Below are positions 55,201 to 64,000 of a DNA stretch of 64,000 bases, piece by piece. The notes beneath the pieces are model-generated. The model was not told where the DNA came from. It searched no databases and saw nothing but the letters and a program-made list of their open reading frames with translations. The position numbers and the translations under genes are program-made. Position 1 is the first letter of the stretch. Each line of letters opens with the position of its first letter. The stretch comes from Lineus longissimus (Eukaryota; Nemertea; Pilidiophora; Heteronemertea; Lineidae), in assembly GCF_910592395.1 (NCBI RefSeq), contig NC_088318.1, positions 12,400,349-12,464,348 of the forward strand, read 5' to 3'.

Positions 55201-56636
55201 ATATGTATATAATAGCCTCTAGGGTTGAAATGAGCTGGTAGTACATACACGTATCAATGCATACTGATGCTATAATTGTGTTGGGACCCTAATTGTATCA
55301 CCTTTCATTATGTTAACCATTTGACACTAAATGCTTTCGTCTTCTTTTCAGATTCTGCAAGCGATGGGCAAATCATATCACCCTGGTTGTTTCCGGTGCT
55401 CAATATGTAACGAATGTCTCGACGGTGTGCCATTCACCATAGATGTAGAAAATAAAATATATTGCATAAAAGATTACCACAAGTAAGTAAAACTCTAATG
55501 AATTGTTGGTTTCGTAACTGGGCATAATGGGCCTCCTAAGAGATTTGGCTTTTCGTGCATACGTTTGGAATATCATAGGTTATCCTCTCCGTGGCTAAAT
55601 CTACACTACTGCTGTCTATACTCTAGACATGGAACTGGAAGTCAGTTGTGGGAATGTCTGGAAAGACCCTGCTGCCCCAGAAATATCCATGATAGCTTGG
55701 AATTTACCTGTGATATCTGATTTTCATTTTTCGTTGCAGAGTGTATGCACCAAAGTGTGCGGCGTGTGGTCAGGCCATAACTCCTGTAGAGGGAACTGAA
55801 GAGACTGTCCGTGTTGTGTCGATGGATAAGGACTTCCATGTAGATTGCTTCCATTGTGAGGTATGGGTTCAAGTTAAAGGTCAAAGGTTGGGGTTGTGTG
55901 ATATTCTAAAAGGCCTTGGTTACAACGTGGTACAGAGTATGACACTGTGCCTCATTCTAGCAGCAGCGGTTAGTAAATCAGAAAACTGACTCAGTCGTTC
56001 TGCATTCGTGTAAGGAAGGATCATTCATAGGAGACATTGGTTTGGGTGGTTGCCTCAGGTGGCTTGGCAGCTGACGGCATCGAAGATCAGGTAATTTGTG
56101 GGAGTTGGATGTTTCTCTCTTGTTATAACCTACTTTGGAAACTGTAAGCACTCCAAACTAAAACCCCACAAGTCCTTGTTTAAACCAATTGGCGTATTGG
56201 GTTTTAGTTCTCAGTGTTTTGGTTGTAAAAGCTTTGACTACTAAGCCACGCTGCCCTTCTCTTGAATAGTAATGCTTGTTGTTCTTTTCAGGAATGTGGG
56301 ATGCAATTAACAGACGAGCCAGATAAACGCTGCTACCCTCTCGACTCCACTCTATTGTGCCATGGTTGCCACGTGATTCGATTAACGGCAAAAAATACAG
56401 CAGACTCGTCGCAAACGCCGACAGAACCGCCGCAGAGATTAACACAAAATCGTCAGACGTCTTCGCAACAATCCACGCCAAAACCATCACCGCAGCGCCA
56501 ACGACCAAATCAGGCGCCGCCCCCTCCGTATTTGCGGAGTCCCCCTCCGGCGTACTCGTATCCTCAAACGACAACGACACAAGTACAACAGCACCAATAC
56601 AATAGCAAGCCAAAGCACCAAGTTACGGACTTATAA
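29932..56636 (+). CDS. jub: Ajuba/LIMD1/WTIP-family LIM protein, 7 coding exons, 887 aa
   Basis: Adaptor protein of the zyxin/Ajuba group; relatives act at adherens junctions, restrain LATS kinase in Hippo signalling and bind Snail/Slug and microRNA-silencing factors. Exons: 29932-31765, 51601-51702, 52422-52489, 54052-54114, 55352-55482, 55740-55860, 56292-56636, with consistent phases. The N-terminus [19 protein letters not shown] parallels LIMD1. The long pre-LIM region is low complexity and Ser/Pro-rich. Three LIM domains (from about C614, C679 and C739) carry Ajuba-type blocks such as [32 protein letters not shown] and [16 protein letters not shown], with the zinc-binding Cys/His pattern intact. 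This is closer to LIMD1/Ajuba/WTIP than to zyxin/LPP/TRIP6. ATG 29932 (CACCATGA) was preferred over an in-frame GTG 18 nt upstream. The tail is proline-rich, with PPPPY and PPAY, and ends VTDL. Confidence 0.95.
31955..32225. repeat. Diverged tandem duplication at start of jub intron 1
   Basis: GAATAT-CTCTGG-TTCCT-CCAAGTAC and ACTTGTTTCAGTTGTGC recur 138 bp apart (CTTGTTTCAG at 32001 and 32139) with moderate divergence. Confidence 0.6.
32226..32480. other. jub intron 1, no further feature
   Basis: Nothing recognised in this stretch of intron. Confidence 0.3.
32482..32684. mobile_element. MITE in jub intron 1
   Basis: The left arm contains GGGTGTATCCGACTCCCC and GTTCTC. The right arm has GAGAACAGGGAGTCGAATAC followed by ACCCC, its near-perfect inverse. 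The ends resemble a short DNA transposon of about 200 bp. Flanks do not give an unambiguous target-site duplication. The open frames on both strands here are by-products of the inverted repeat. Confidence 0.7.
32690..35970. other. jub intron 1, unannotated
   Basis: No supported exon. A TACAGGGTGTATCAATGAAA phrase at about 34963 resembles a recurrent transposon end. Other frames are short and unrecognised. Confidence 0.3.
35978..36075. repeat. Short diverged tandem duplication
   Basis: GCTCATTTG and ACCAATCA(A/G)AAGG-type phrases repeat 55 bp apart. Confidence 0.5.
36080..39850. other. jub intron 1, unannotated
   Basis: No recognised exon or RNA gene. A weak MITE-like relic (ATTGGGTGAT ... 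ATATTCATATAGTCCATTG) near 37343-37412 may be a decayed relative of the foldback MITE. Confidence 0.3.
39855..40125 (+). mobile_element. tRNA-derived SINE
   Basis: An RNA polymerase III B-box-like GGTTCGACTCT at about 39892 follows a tRNA-like head. The body carries hallmarks of a SINE family common in marine invertebrates: TTGAACAAGACTCCTAA (compare TTGGGCAAGGCACTTTA), ACATTGCGTCTCCCCCACTG, and AAATGGGTAC. It sits in sense orientation in jub intron 1. The 3' end is uncertain. Confidence 0.65.
40130..41205. other. jub intron 1, unannotated
   Basis: Short frames only; TTTTGGCACTGACC near 40640 echoes the interior of the CDK10 intron MITE. Confidence 0.3.
41215..41455 (+). mobile_element. tRNA-derived SINE, second family
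   Basis: The head has an A-box-like GGCGCAGTGAGAACATC and a perfect B-box GGTTCAATTCC at about 41280, spaced as in a tRNA. The body includes GGTTTCCTCGGGTATCTCC, matching the TCCTCCGGGTACTCC phrase of known invertebrate SINEs. It does not fold into an evident functional tRNA, so a SINE is preferred. Confidence 0.65.
41668..41976 (-). CDS. Candidate unrecognised exon antisense in jub intron 1
   Basis: On the minus strand an open frame of about 100 codons with balanced composition (including [15 protein letters not shown] and [11 protein letters not shown]) ends at CTG followed by the strong donor GTAAGTGACC at 41667. The upstream acceptor is unclear (candidates near 41980 or 41870). I do not recognise the family. 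It could be an exon of a nested gene, a decayed insertion or chance. Confidence 0.25.
41980..46220. other. jub intron 1, unannotated
   Basis: GATAATTGCT(T/C)CTTGCCAAG followed by TCACAAACA occurs twice (about 43180 and 43488). An inverted CAGTAGAACCTC-type transposon end is at 44695-44713. No convincing exon was seen. Confidence 0.3.
46226..46259. repeat. (CAT)n microsatellite
   Basis: About 11 uninterrupted CAT triplets. Confidence 0.95.
46261..46350. repeat. 30-bp tandem repeat, three copies
   Basis: CTGTGGGTTA(A)TRC and CTGTTCT recur at 46262, 46291 and 46321. Confidence 0.75.
46540..46855. repeat. Diverged two-copy repeat, about 145 bp
   Basis: CATTTTATCA, TTCTGGT, CTTGATGC and GTTCCAGATAGC each recur in the same order, the last at about 46643 and 46786. 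Confidence 0.55.
46860..48798. other. jub intron 1, unannotated
   Basis: Nothing recognised. Confidence 0.3.
48799..48938. repeat. 69-bp tandem duplication, near-identical
   Basis: CAATGACTGTCTCCGAAGCT starts at 48801 and again at 48870. One difference (AAAATC versus AACATC) was seen over the unit, so it is recent. Confidence 0.9.
48940..51470. other. jub intron 1, unannotated
   Basis: A minus-strand TAGGGTGTATCAAAATGGA (49691-49709) resembles a recurrent transposon end. No exon recognised. Confidence 0.3.
51483..51535 (+). pseudogene. Degenerate, internally deleted copy of jub exon 2
   Basis: After TTTTATTCCAG the sequence GGCAGTGTTTCCAGTGTGGT matches the start of exon 2 (51601-51620) with three transitions. 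ATCTTTACCATACCCGTTGTTT then matches exon 2 from 51664. About 40 bp between the two blocks are missing. If the AG at 51481-51482 were used as an acceptor, the frame would read a CxxC of LIM1 and reach TGA after 16 residues. Best read as a relic of exon duplication. Confidence 0.65.
51601..56636 (+). CDS. jub: jub exons 2-7: three LIM domains and C-terminal tail
   Basis: Exons 2 and 3 make LIM1, exons 4 and 5 LIM2, exons 5 to 7 LIM3; exon 7 adds an 80-residue tail. Introns are 719, 1562, 1237, 257 and 431 bp, all GT-AG. The tail (about 805-887) is Gln/Pro/Thr-rich with APPPPY at 848-853, PPPAY at 857-861 and C-terminal VTDL. A class I PDZ ligand of the form (S/T)-x-hydrophobic resembles the TDL end reported for vertebrate LPP, whereas LIMD1 ends LHQHHF. 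No frameshift or missing zinc ligand was seen. Confidence 0.95.
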
Positions 56637-59160
56637 CAGTGATAAATCAGGGATGCCTTCACGGTGTAAATTTGGACATTCCGTCTGGGGTCTTTTGCAG
56701 CTGATTCTTTAACCCCTTCAGGGATAGTTCCACGATGAGGTTGGAAGTACCAATTTGAAAGTATCGGGAGTTCTGAGATTGGCTTCAGTGCTACTACGAT
56801 ATTAAACGAAATCCAAACTGGGGGATTGCTCTCGCTAGGTTTTGTCAGATGATTTACATGATGTTTAAAGGGAGCTATAGGCAGGAGTAAGTTGGTCTGG
56901 AAGTGACTTATATGCATAGTTAGGAGCTACTTTATGTAACTAAATCTGGCCCACCAGACTCCTGCCTATATTCTCCCTTTAAGGGAAGAAGAACTACTTG
57001 CTCAAGTTTAAAAACTAAAGTGTGCTTTTACAGTATTCTTGACCAGAAAGTTACCAACTTTCCAACTACTAGTAATGCAGGTTTGCGGCATATTCTTCCT
57101 GAAAAATGTTTACCAAGACAGCAGAAATCGAAAGATCTGGCTCTCAGCTCTCTGTAGAAGTTTGGGTATTTGAAATTGGACCAAAGATAAAGATTTTAGA
57201 GGCATCTTTTGCTAGTATGGACATTTCTAAAGCTACCTTTTTGCATGATAAACTTTTTAGTTTGCTTTGGTCTGAGCACTGTCTAGCCCTAATGCATGCA
57301 TGTGTCTGCAGCTATAACATCAGTATAAGGTTCTTCATTGGAAATCCATTTGTATGGTCAAATGTTGCTGAAATGATTTTTACATGTCCTAAGTGTCCTT
57401 CGATGGTGATTTGTGATGATGTCTATATGTTGTCTTGTTCACTTCATAACTGATCCATTGATAAGAATGTTTAAGTAATGGACTGGTGCGACATTATCAT
57501 CGGGAAAAACATACAAAAGCTTCTATCTTCAATATCTGTTAACCACTTTTGAAAATTGTATTATTTGTAGGTTTTTTGTGCACTTTATGTGGCAGAAATT
57601 TTAAAAATCACCATGTACCTTTCAATTGATGTCTTATCCTTCAATACTCCACTGAATTTTGCGAGTTGCAATTTTGCGAGTATATCGAGAGTAGGCCCTA
57701 CTTCAAACTAGAATTTTACAGTGTGGTCATGATAATCATGTGGAAGTTTCAATCTTTTGTAGGAATTTTGTACCTTTTATAGTAACTTGGATGTGCAATT
57801 TTTTTACGAGATAACCTATTATTGTCTTCCCATGGCCATGATTTTATACACCATCAACTTTCATGCAGGCTGAATCAGGTTCGATGTTTTATAGGAAAAT
57901 TGAAATGTTGTCGTTGTTGTGGAATAGGTGGTTAATTGTGCTGTGCTATGTGTATAGGGTCCTTCCGATAAAAAAACCTGATCTTAAAGTGTTTAGTGCC
58001 GAATTCTGTTTGACAAAATAGAGAGGTTCTGAGGCATGATATCTTAAGATTTTTGTTACGATTTGACCTACAGGGTGTGGCAAAAAAAATATTGCTAGGA
58101 ATGTTGGCCACATGTCCTGAGCCATGTTTGTCTAGCACAGAGTTTTTAACGAACTAGTCTTGTTGGTGGGGCGGGCTACTTGATAAACATGTGCTAAAGC
58201 TGGAGATTTTAGTTGGCATACTTCTTAGCCTTAGCTTCATGGGGTGCGGGGGGGAGGCTGGTAGTGCCAATACTTCAAGCTGAAACAAATTGTATACTGT
58301 AGACCCCCTTTACAGTATGTACGGATTGTTTATTGTTGTCACAAGGAGATTGTGTGATATATGTTGTGATTCGTGTAGCGTCCATTTCTCTTTATGGTGT
58401 CAGAATTTCTTAAACTTTATCACATGTTTAAAATGTACATGTTATTCTGGCTGGCTATTAGTGGAATGGACTGTAGTTTATGTATGTCCAACTCTTGATG
58501 AACGCTGTCTTAGCTGTGAAGAATGGTGAGGCCACCCTAAAATGTCTGTTTTGTATACCCTTCATAAAGGCATGCGAAAGGGAAGATGTTGTAAAATCCA
58601 GTCATGGAGATGTTACGGGCATCCTGATTGGTCATTACCAAAATTCTGACCAGAACTGACCAATCAGAAGTCGTCTTACAACTATGTTGTTTCTCCCTGC
58701 AGATTTGAATGACACCTTCCCTTCAAATCTAATGGGAAAGTGATTAGTTTCATGACTGATAGCATGAATTATAACTTTGTCCATGTGAGGGGGGAATGGA
58801 TATGTACTAATTCAGGTATATAAGTACTGGAGTATCTCCAAATTTAAGATTCTGCTGCTTAGTGATTTTAACTGCAGTTAATATTAAATGTTAATTTATT
58901 TCAGTTTTGTAAATTAGTAGAACTTTAGTCGCTTATGTCAGCAAGCTCTATTATTTTGCCGTCGGAGTTGAATGATTGGATCGTCATCATGTACATAACG
59001 AATTTGTAGATCTTTGCAACTTTGGTGACCCAGCACTGTTGATCTCTTTGTTAAATACTGCTCTTATATTATTTTACACTGTGTAACAGTGCAATGTTGT
59101 TTATGGAATTTTGCTAGTTTCAGTGTACAGGGTGTCCCAATAAAGTGTGATGCTAGAAAA
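56637..59160 (+). other. Probable 3' UTR of jub
   Basis: AT-rich non-coding sequence after the stop. The first canonical AATAAA is at 59139-59144, about 2.5 kb on; another lies at 60359-60364. The 59139 signal sits inside a TACAGGGTGTCCCAATAAAG phrase that may be a transposon end, so it is uncertain as the natural poly(A) site. TACAGGGTGTGGCAAAAAAA occurs at 58069. Confidence 0.4.
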
Positions 59161-60680
59161 GTTGAAGTGTGATTGAGAAATATTCAGAAACAAAATATGG
59201 CCTATCCAGATGACCACACGAATGACCACACAAATGACCACTGGGTTTCTCTGAAATTTTCTTTAAAATTTCTGCGCTGACATTGCTGAACCCTGAAAAT
59301 CCTGTCACTAATCAACGATCGTCAATTTTATCATTTTGCTCAAAAGTCCTTGCTACTTGGACATGTTATAGTTGCCTTCAATGAGAGCATTGCAAACTGG
59401 TTGTAAGTTTATTATTCTACGTCACATAAAAAATATGTAAGCAAGCTTGCCTTGTATTTTTGTCGATATGAAGTTAACTTTTCATGGGAAATTTCAAACT
59501 GAAATAACTTGTAATCAACATTTGGGTCAATGTCATATTGATGTATTGATGTGGTCAGCTATTAAGGCAGAGGATTTTCAAGCTTGGATATCGCATAGGG
59601 TAAAGGGCTGGCCCAGGGTTAGAAAATACAAGGGACCAGGCGCTATGCAAAGTGTCTGGGTTGCCCCGTGATTGATGCCTGATTTTGGGTAATATAATGG
59701 TCACTTATGTCACAGAGATGCATCTGATATAAGCTTCGTTTTGATGAAATATTTTGATGATAACTTTCATCAATGTTGAATTTAAATAGCGGGTTGGCTC
59801 TAGGGTAGGTTGATACGCACAAAGTCATCATTGAATTGACTATCATCTCAAAAAACTGCTAAGCCAATTTTCTGATTTCGTGAATCTCTGATAGTTACAT
59901 CAATATTTCATCGTTTTGAAAAACAGTGGTCTGGTCTGTTCCTCGTCAAGCCTGAACTCCAATGTGTCGGGGTAACAAATCAGGTGAGGTTTAGATGTAA
60001 AGGCCAAAGCATATATCTCAGTTGCTCCAGTTTCATGACGTTTAAGAATGTCCTCCTAACTTTGTTTTACTAGCTTGGCTCCCAAGGCTGTCAATTGCCT
60101 ATTTTGGAAAAACCTTGAAACACAAACAGTATTTATAGTATTGGTAGTAAACTATTGCTTCTGAATTAGGTATTGACATTAGGTATGGGTTGAGTTCAAT
60201 TCAATCTTAATAAGTTTTTTAGGTTGTGCTTTTCCGTTTTCTGCCAAAAGGCGGATATTAGTTAATAGAACAGTTCTTCAGTTTGGTTCCAAGGACATCT
60301 TTCTACTTCAGTCTCAGTTAATTCACCTCTTTCAAGATGGAATTTGTAGTTTTGGGGAAATAAAATGGTGGACTTCTGGATTCAGAGAAAGACGTGGTAT
60401 TCACCCAAAAGCCTGGTCTACTCGTAGATTTTTTCAAATTTTCAAAATTGCATTGGAAATTTTAAAGATTTTTCTGAAATAACTTTTTGATAGCCCAGTC
60501 TTCTCAACAAGAAGTTCACCAGCTCCTTTAAAAGCACAAAGAATATGGTTTGACTCCCTGTAATTGCTGAAACATTTGTCAGTTATGTTTATATTAGTGT
60601 TGAAAGACTGAAATTGAAGATGTTCTTCTAAATATCATCATCCCTGGTTGCAAATGGTTGTCCATTCTCTCGAGTTTGCT
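59161..60680. other. Intergenic or distal UTR, no gene seen
   Basis: GAATGACCACAC(G/A)AATGACCAC mini-repeat near 59210. No coding feature. Confidence 0.3.
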
Positions 60681-60685
60681 GCATA

Positions 60686-60935
60686 TTCCATGCAGCGGCG
60701 TGATGTGACCTCGGAGTACTCTCTACACAAACTCGGCAGCATGGAAGCCAGAAAAACTGTTGTATTGTTAAACAGTTCCCTAGGAATATGTGTTGAGATA
60801 GGCTTGCGTCCTTTATTCCATGCAGCGGAGTGATGTGACCTAAGATTATGTTCAACACAAACTCGGCAGTATGGACACCAGAGAAAAACTGTTGAATTGC
60901 TAACCAGTTTTCTGGGAATATGTTTTGAGATGGGA
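60686..60935. repeat. 130-bp tandem duplication, diverged
   Basis: TTCCATGCAGCGG(C/A)GTGATG, CACAAACTCGGCAG and GAATATGT(G/T)TTGAGAT recur 130 bp apart. Confidence 0.75.
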
Positions 60936-61103
60936 TGGGATCCTGTGTCTGGATGCGGCCATGTGCTTTCTCTATCAGTGGTGTTATTTGTACATACATG
61001 GATATATTGCATGGAGATGCTTATACTTGGCTTGTATAGAATATTGTGTCTTTTATACAAAAATTAAAAAGTCAACTTTAAGAAGTTGTTTGTCTCTTGT
61101 CTG

Positions 61104-62475
61104 GTTATTTACCGAACTGGCTTGGAAGGATACTAGCCGACTGTTATTTACCAAACTGGCTTGGAAGGATACTAGCTGACTGTTATTTGCCTAACTGGCT
61201 TGGAAGGATACTAGCTGACTGGTTATTTGCTGAACTGGCTAGGAAGTAATCTAGCTGACTGGTTATTTGCTGAACTGGCTGGGAAGTAATCTAGCTGACT
61301 GGTTATTTGCTGAACTGGCTGGGAAGTAATCTAGCTGACTGGTTATTTGCTGAACTGGCTGGAAAGTAATCTAGCTGACTGGTTATTTGCTGAACTGGCT
61401 TGGAAGGATACTAGCCGACTGTTATTTGCCTAACTGGCTTGGAAGGATACTAGCCGACTGTTATTTGCTGAACTGGCTTGGAAGGATACTAGCCGACTGT
61501 TATTTACCGAACTGGCTTGGAAGGATACTAGCCGACTGTTATTTGCCTAACTGGCTTGGAAGGATACTAGCTGACTGGTTATTTGCTGAACTGGCTAGGA
61601 AGTAATCTAGCTGACTGGTTATTTACCGAACTGGCTTGGAAGGATACTAGCCGACTGTTATTTGCTGAACTGGCTTGGAAGGATACTAGCCGACTGTTAT
61701 TTGCTGAACTGGCTTGGAAGGATACTAGCCGACTGTTATTTGCTGAACTGGCTTGGAAGGATACTAGCCGACTGTTATTTGCCTAACTGGCTTGGAAGGA
61801 TACTAGCCGACTGTTATTTGCCTAACTGGCTTGGAAGGATACTAGCCGACTGTTATTTGCCTAACTGGCTTGGAAGGATACTAGCTGACTGGTTATTTGC
61901 TGAACTGGCTAGGAAGTAATCTAGCTGACTTGTTATTTGCTGAACTGGCTAGGAAGTAATCTAGCTGACTGGTTATTTGCTGAACTGGCTAGGAAGTAAT
62001 CTAGCTGACTGGTTATTTACCGAACTGGCTTGGAAGGATACTAGCCGACTGTTATTTGCTGAACTGGCTTGGAAGGATACTAGCCGACTGTTATTTGCTG
62101 AACTGGCTTGGAAGGATACTAGCCGACTGTTATTTGCTGAACTGGCTTGGAAGGATACTAGCCGACTGTTATTTGCCTAACTGGCTTGGAAGGATACTAG
62201 CCGACTGTTATTTGCCTAACTGGCTTGGAAGGATACTAGCCGACTGTTATTTGCCTAACTGGCTTGGAAGGATACTAGCTGACTGGTTATTTGCTGAACT
62301 GGCTAGGAAGTAATCTAGCTGACTTGTTATTTGCTGAACTGGCTAGGAAGTAATCTAGCTGACTGGTTATTTGCTGAACTGGCTAGGAAGTAATCTAGCT
62401 GACTGGTTATTTGCTGAACTGGCTGGGAAGTAATCTAGCTGACTGGTTATTTGCCAAACTTATTGGGAAGGATTC
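61104..62475. repeat. 39/40-bp minisatellite with 394-bp higher-order unit
   Basis: About 35 monomers of two types alternate. One is TTATTTGCTGAACTGGCTTG plus GAAGGATACTAGCCGACTG (39 bp). The other is TTATTTGCTGAACTGGCTAG plus GAAGTAATCTAGCTGACTGG (40 bp). The stretch 61583-61919 is repeated at 61977-62313 (offset 394 bp, equal to ten monomers), apparently without change. Open frames with repeated NWLGRILADCYL peptides arise because 39 is divisible by three; no start, signal or splice context supports translation. Confidence 0.93.
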
Positions 62476-62512
62476 TGCACCAGCATTGAGGTAGATGCTT
62501 TTCGACCCTATA

Positions 62513-62718
62513 AGTGACATTATCCCAGCCTTCAGGTCATGAAGTGACATTATCCCAGACTTTAGGTCATGAAGTGATATTATCCCAGCCTTTAGGTCAT
62601 GAAGTGATATTATCCCAGACTTTAGGTCATGAAGTGCTATTATCCCAGACTTTAGGTCATGAAGTGATATTATCCCAGCCTTTAGGCCATGAAGTGATAT
62701 TATCCCAGACTTTAGGTT
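62513..62718. repeat. 30-bp minisatellite, seven copies
   Basis: TATCCCAG(C/A)CTTTAGGTCAT followed by GAAGTGATAT repeats exactly every 30 bp from 62521 to about 62718, with few substitutions. Confidence 0.92.
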
Positions 62719-62719
62719 G

Positions 62720-63100
62720 TGACTCTGTCCTCATAAGACCATTTTAGGATTAATGGAAATTATGACGATACAAATTGTGAGGGTGACGCATCAAGGGCCA
62801 AGGTGACATCTATGGTTTGGGGTGGACAACCAACCATCCCCATAACAATAGTGTAGCACAGAGATTATGTGGCGTTTCTATGTTCATCCTGTTCCTTTAA
62901 GGACATAGTCACATCCTGAAGACTGGGATAAAATCCCTTTATTCTGATCAAATAGATCAGAAAACTGGCAATCCAAATGGTCTTTGGATGGTATCACCTG
63001 TGTTTTTCCATCTGTTGGAGTTTGCATCGGAGGATAAAAATATCAGAATGAAACCAGGATGAATTTCAACCTAGGATAAAAATATCGAGCTTTCCTGATG
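62720..63100. other. Spacer, no gene seen
   Basis: AGGATAAAAATATC occurs twice near 63030 and 63073; nothing else recognised. Confidence 0.3.
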
Positions 63101-63109
63101 ATATACTGT

Positions 63110-64000
63110 TCAACCCGCTGCAGTTCAGCCCAAACGGGGCGTGGTCATTAGTTCCTCCACTTTGCACAACGTGGCAGCACCTGTCCTTTCCGCGCTGTTC
63201 ACTTCAGCAGACGACACAAGTCAAGCGGTGCTCAATGGAAACATCGATGAGCTTGAAGTGCACTAGTCTCAAGTTTAATTTGATAACGATGATGTTAATT
63301 AAATACCGATGTTAGCTAGGGTGATCAACAAGCCTATATTTCGTTTCTAAAGGGGGGGGGGGGGGGGTTATCGGCTAGCTATAAATTTTGTAACCATCGT
63401 CTTCTCCTCAAAGGAAAGGTGAACACGGTGATGTTGTAATGCTCTCGCAAAACTTCTCATGATATCGTAAACCTTCAATGTCACCTAAAATCAACGCGCG
63501 CGCATCGCCTGCGTGGGATAGTGACCGGCAGCCACAATGAGGCGGCCTTTGGCTAAAACACCTCACAAAATTGTTATTCTAAAAACGACACCGAAAGTTT
63601 TGTAAAAAGGGGAAAGTGAAGTTCTGAGAGACATCAGTCGCGTTCGGTCGAAGACGAAAGCCACCATATCATAAGAAAGTCGCGCGTCCCTTGTAGTGTC
63701 GTCTGCCCATCAACGCGACCATGATTTGCGCGGGAAAAAAATTACCAGGCGCTTTACACGCTTGTGTTCTGAGAGACAACAGTTGCATTAAAACCAAGGA
63801 AGTTTTGAAGTTTTGTAGTAAACCATGGTTAAACCAATGTTTTTCGTTAAATGATCAGAGTATCTCGAACTGACCATAATACCATCAGAGTGTCTAGAAG
63901 GAATGGGTTTCATTTTCGGCGTTGGGCTTGGAAGCGGGCGCAGGAAACTACCGGCTTTCATATTTCCCGGGTTTTGGCAACGCGTGCCCTCGCACTTTTT
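63110..64000. promoter_or_regulatory. CpG-dense region, possible promoter of a gene beyond the window
   Basis: CpG density rises sharply compared with the rest of the window (for example AACGCGCGCGCATCGCC near 63495 and GTCGCGCGTCCC near 63680). GGGGCGTGGTC near 63137 is a KLF/Sp-type box. A 16-base G tract lies at 63352-63367. No exon was recognised. Start-like ATGs near 63721 have no supporting similarity. Confidence 0.4.

Noticed and set aside
56158-56613. 151-codon minus-strand frame
   Set aside because: It is antisense to jub exon 7 and reflects the low-complexity proline/glutamine codons on the other strand.
61387-62313. Frames encoding repeated NWLGRILADCYL peptides
   Set aside because: They are produced by a 39-bp minisatellite divisible by three and break wherever a 40-bp monomer occurs.
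61104-62475. CRISPR-like regular spacing
   Set aside because: Monomers are contiguous without unique spacers, and the genome is animal.

Overview
The window is nuclear DNA from an intron-rich, AT-leaning animal genome. It has spliced genes with GT-AG introns, many short inverted-repeat elements (MITEs), tRNA-derived SINEs, several satellites and frequent AGGCCT palindromes. It suggests a marine invertebrate (non-vertebrate deuterostome or lophotrochozoan), but I cannot assign a species. There is no bacterial or viral gene content and no CRISPR array.

Three conserved genes can be read exon by exon. CDK10, a PISSLRE-type cyclin-dependent kinase, lies on the minus strand at 18431-23908 (14 exons, 362 aa). 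NDUFS3, the 30-kDa subunit of mitochondrial complex I, lies on the plus strand at 24056-26253 (6 exons, 273 aa). Their start codons are only 147 bp apart, head to head, so they share one promoter interval. An Ajuba/LIMD1/WTIP-family LIM protein (jub) runs on the plus strand from 29932 to 56636 (7 exons, 887 aa). Its large first exon encodes the whole pre-LIM region; a 19.8-kb first intron follows, then three LIM domains and a proline-rich tail ending in a PDZ-ligand-like motif.

The left third (1-17 kb) is gene-poor and repeat-rich. It holds a THAP-domain exon (10949-11299, plus), a short acidic reading frame on the minus strand (11657-11806) whose EPYMFEP motif recalls P2X7-intracellular-domain-like proteins, a possible YY1-type promoter near 7.4 kb, at least two foldback MITE copies, a 331-bp tandem duplication and several satellite arrays. 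Between NDUFS3 and jub lies about 1.8 kb of a complex 90-bp satellite (27.0-28.9 kb).

The first jub intron carries two SINEs, a MITE, small tandem duplications and a candidate antisense exon. Just upstream of jub exon 2 is a degenerate, internally deleted copy of that exon. Downstream of jub are a long probable 3' UTR, a 39/40-bp minisatellite with a 394-bp higher-order duplication (61.1-62.5 kb), a 30-bp minisatellite and a CpG-dense right end that may be the promoter of a gene outside the window. The strongest follow-ups are the jub architecture, the exon-2 relic, the GC-AG intron in CDK10, the CDK10/NDUFS3 shared promoter, and the nested minisatellite.
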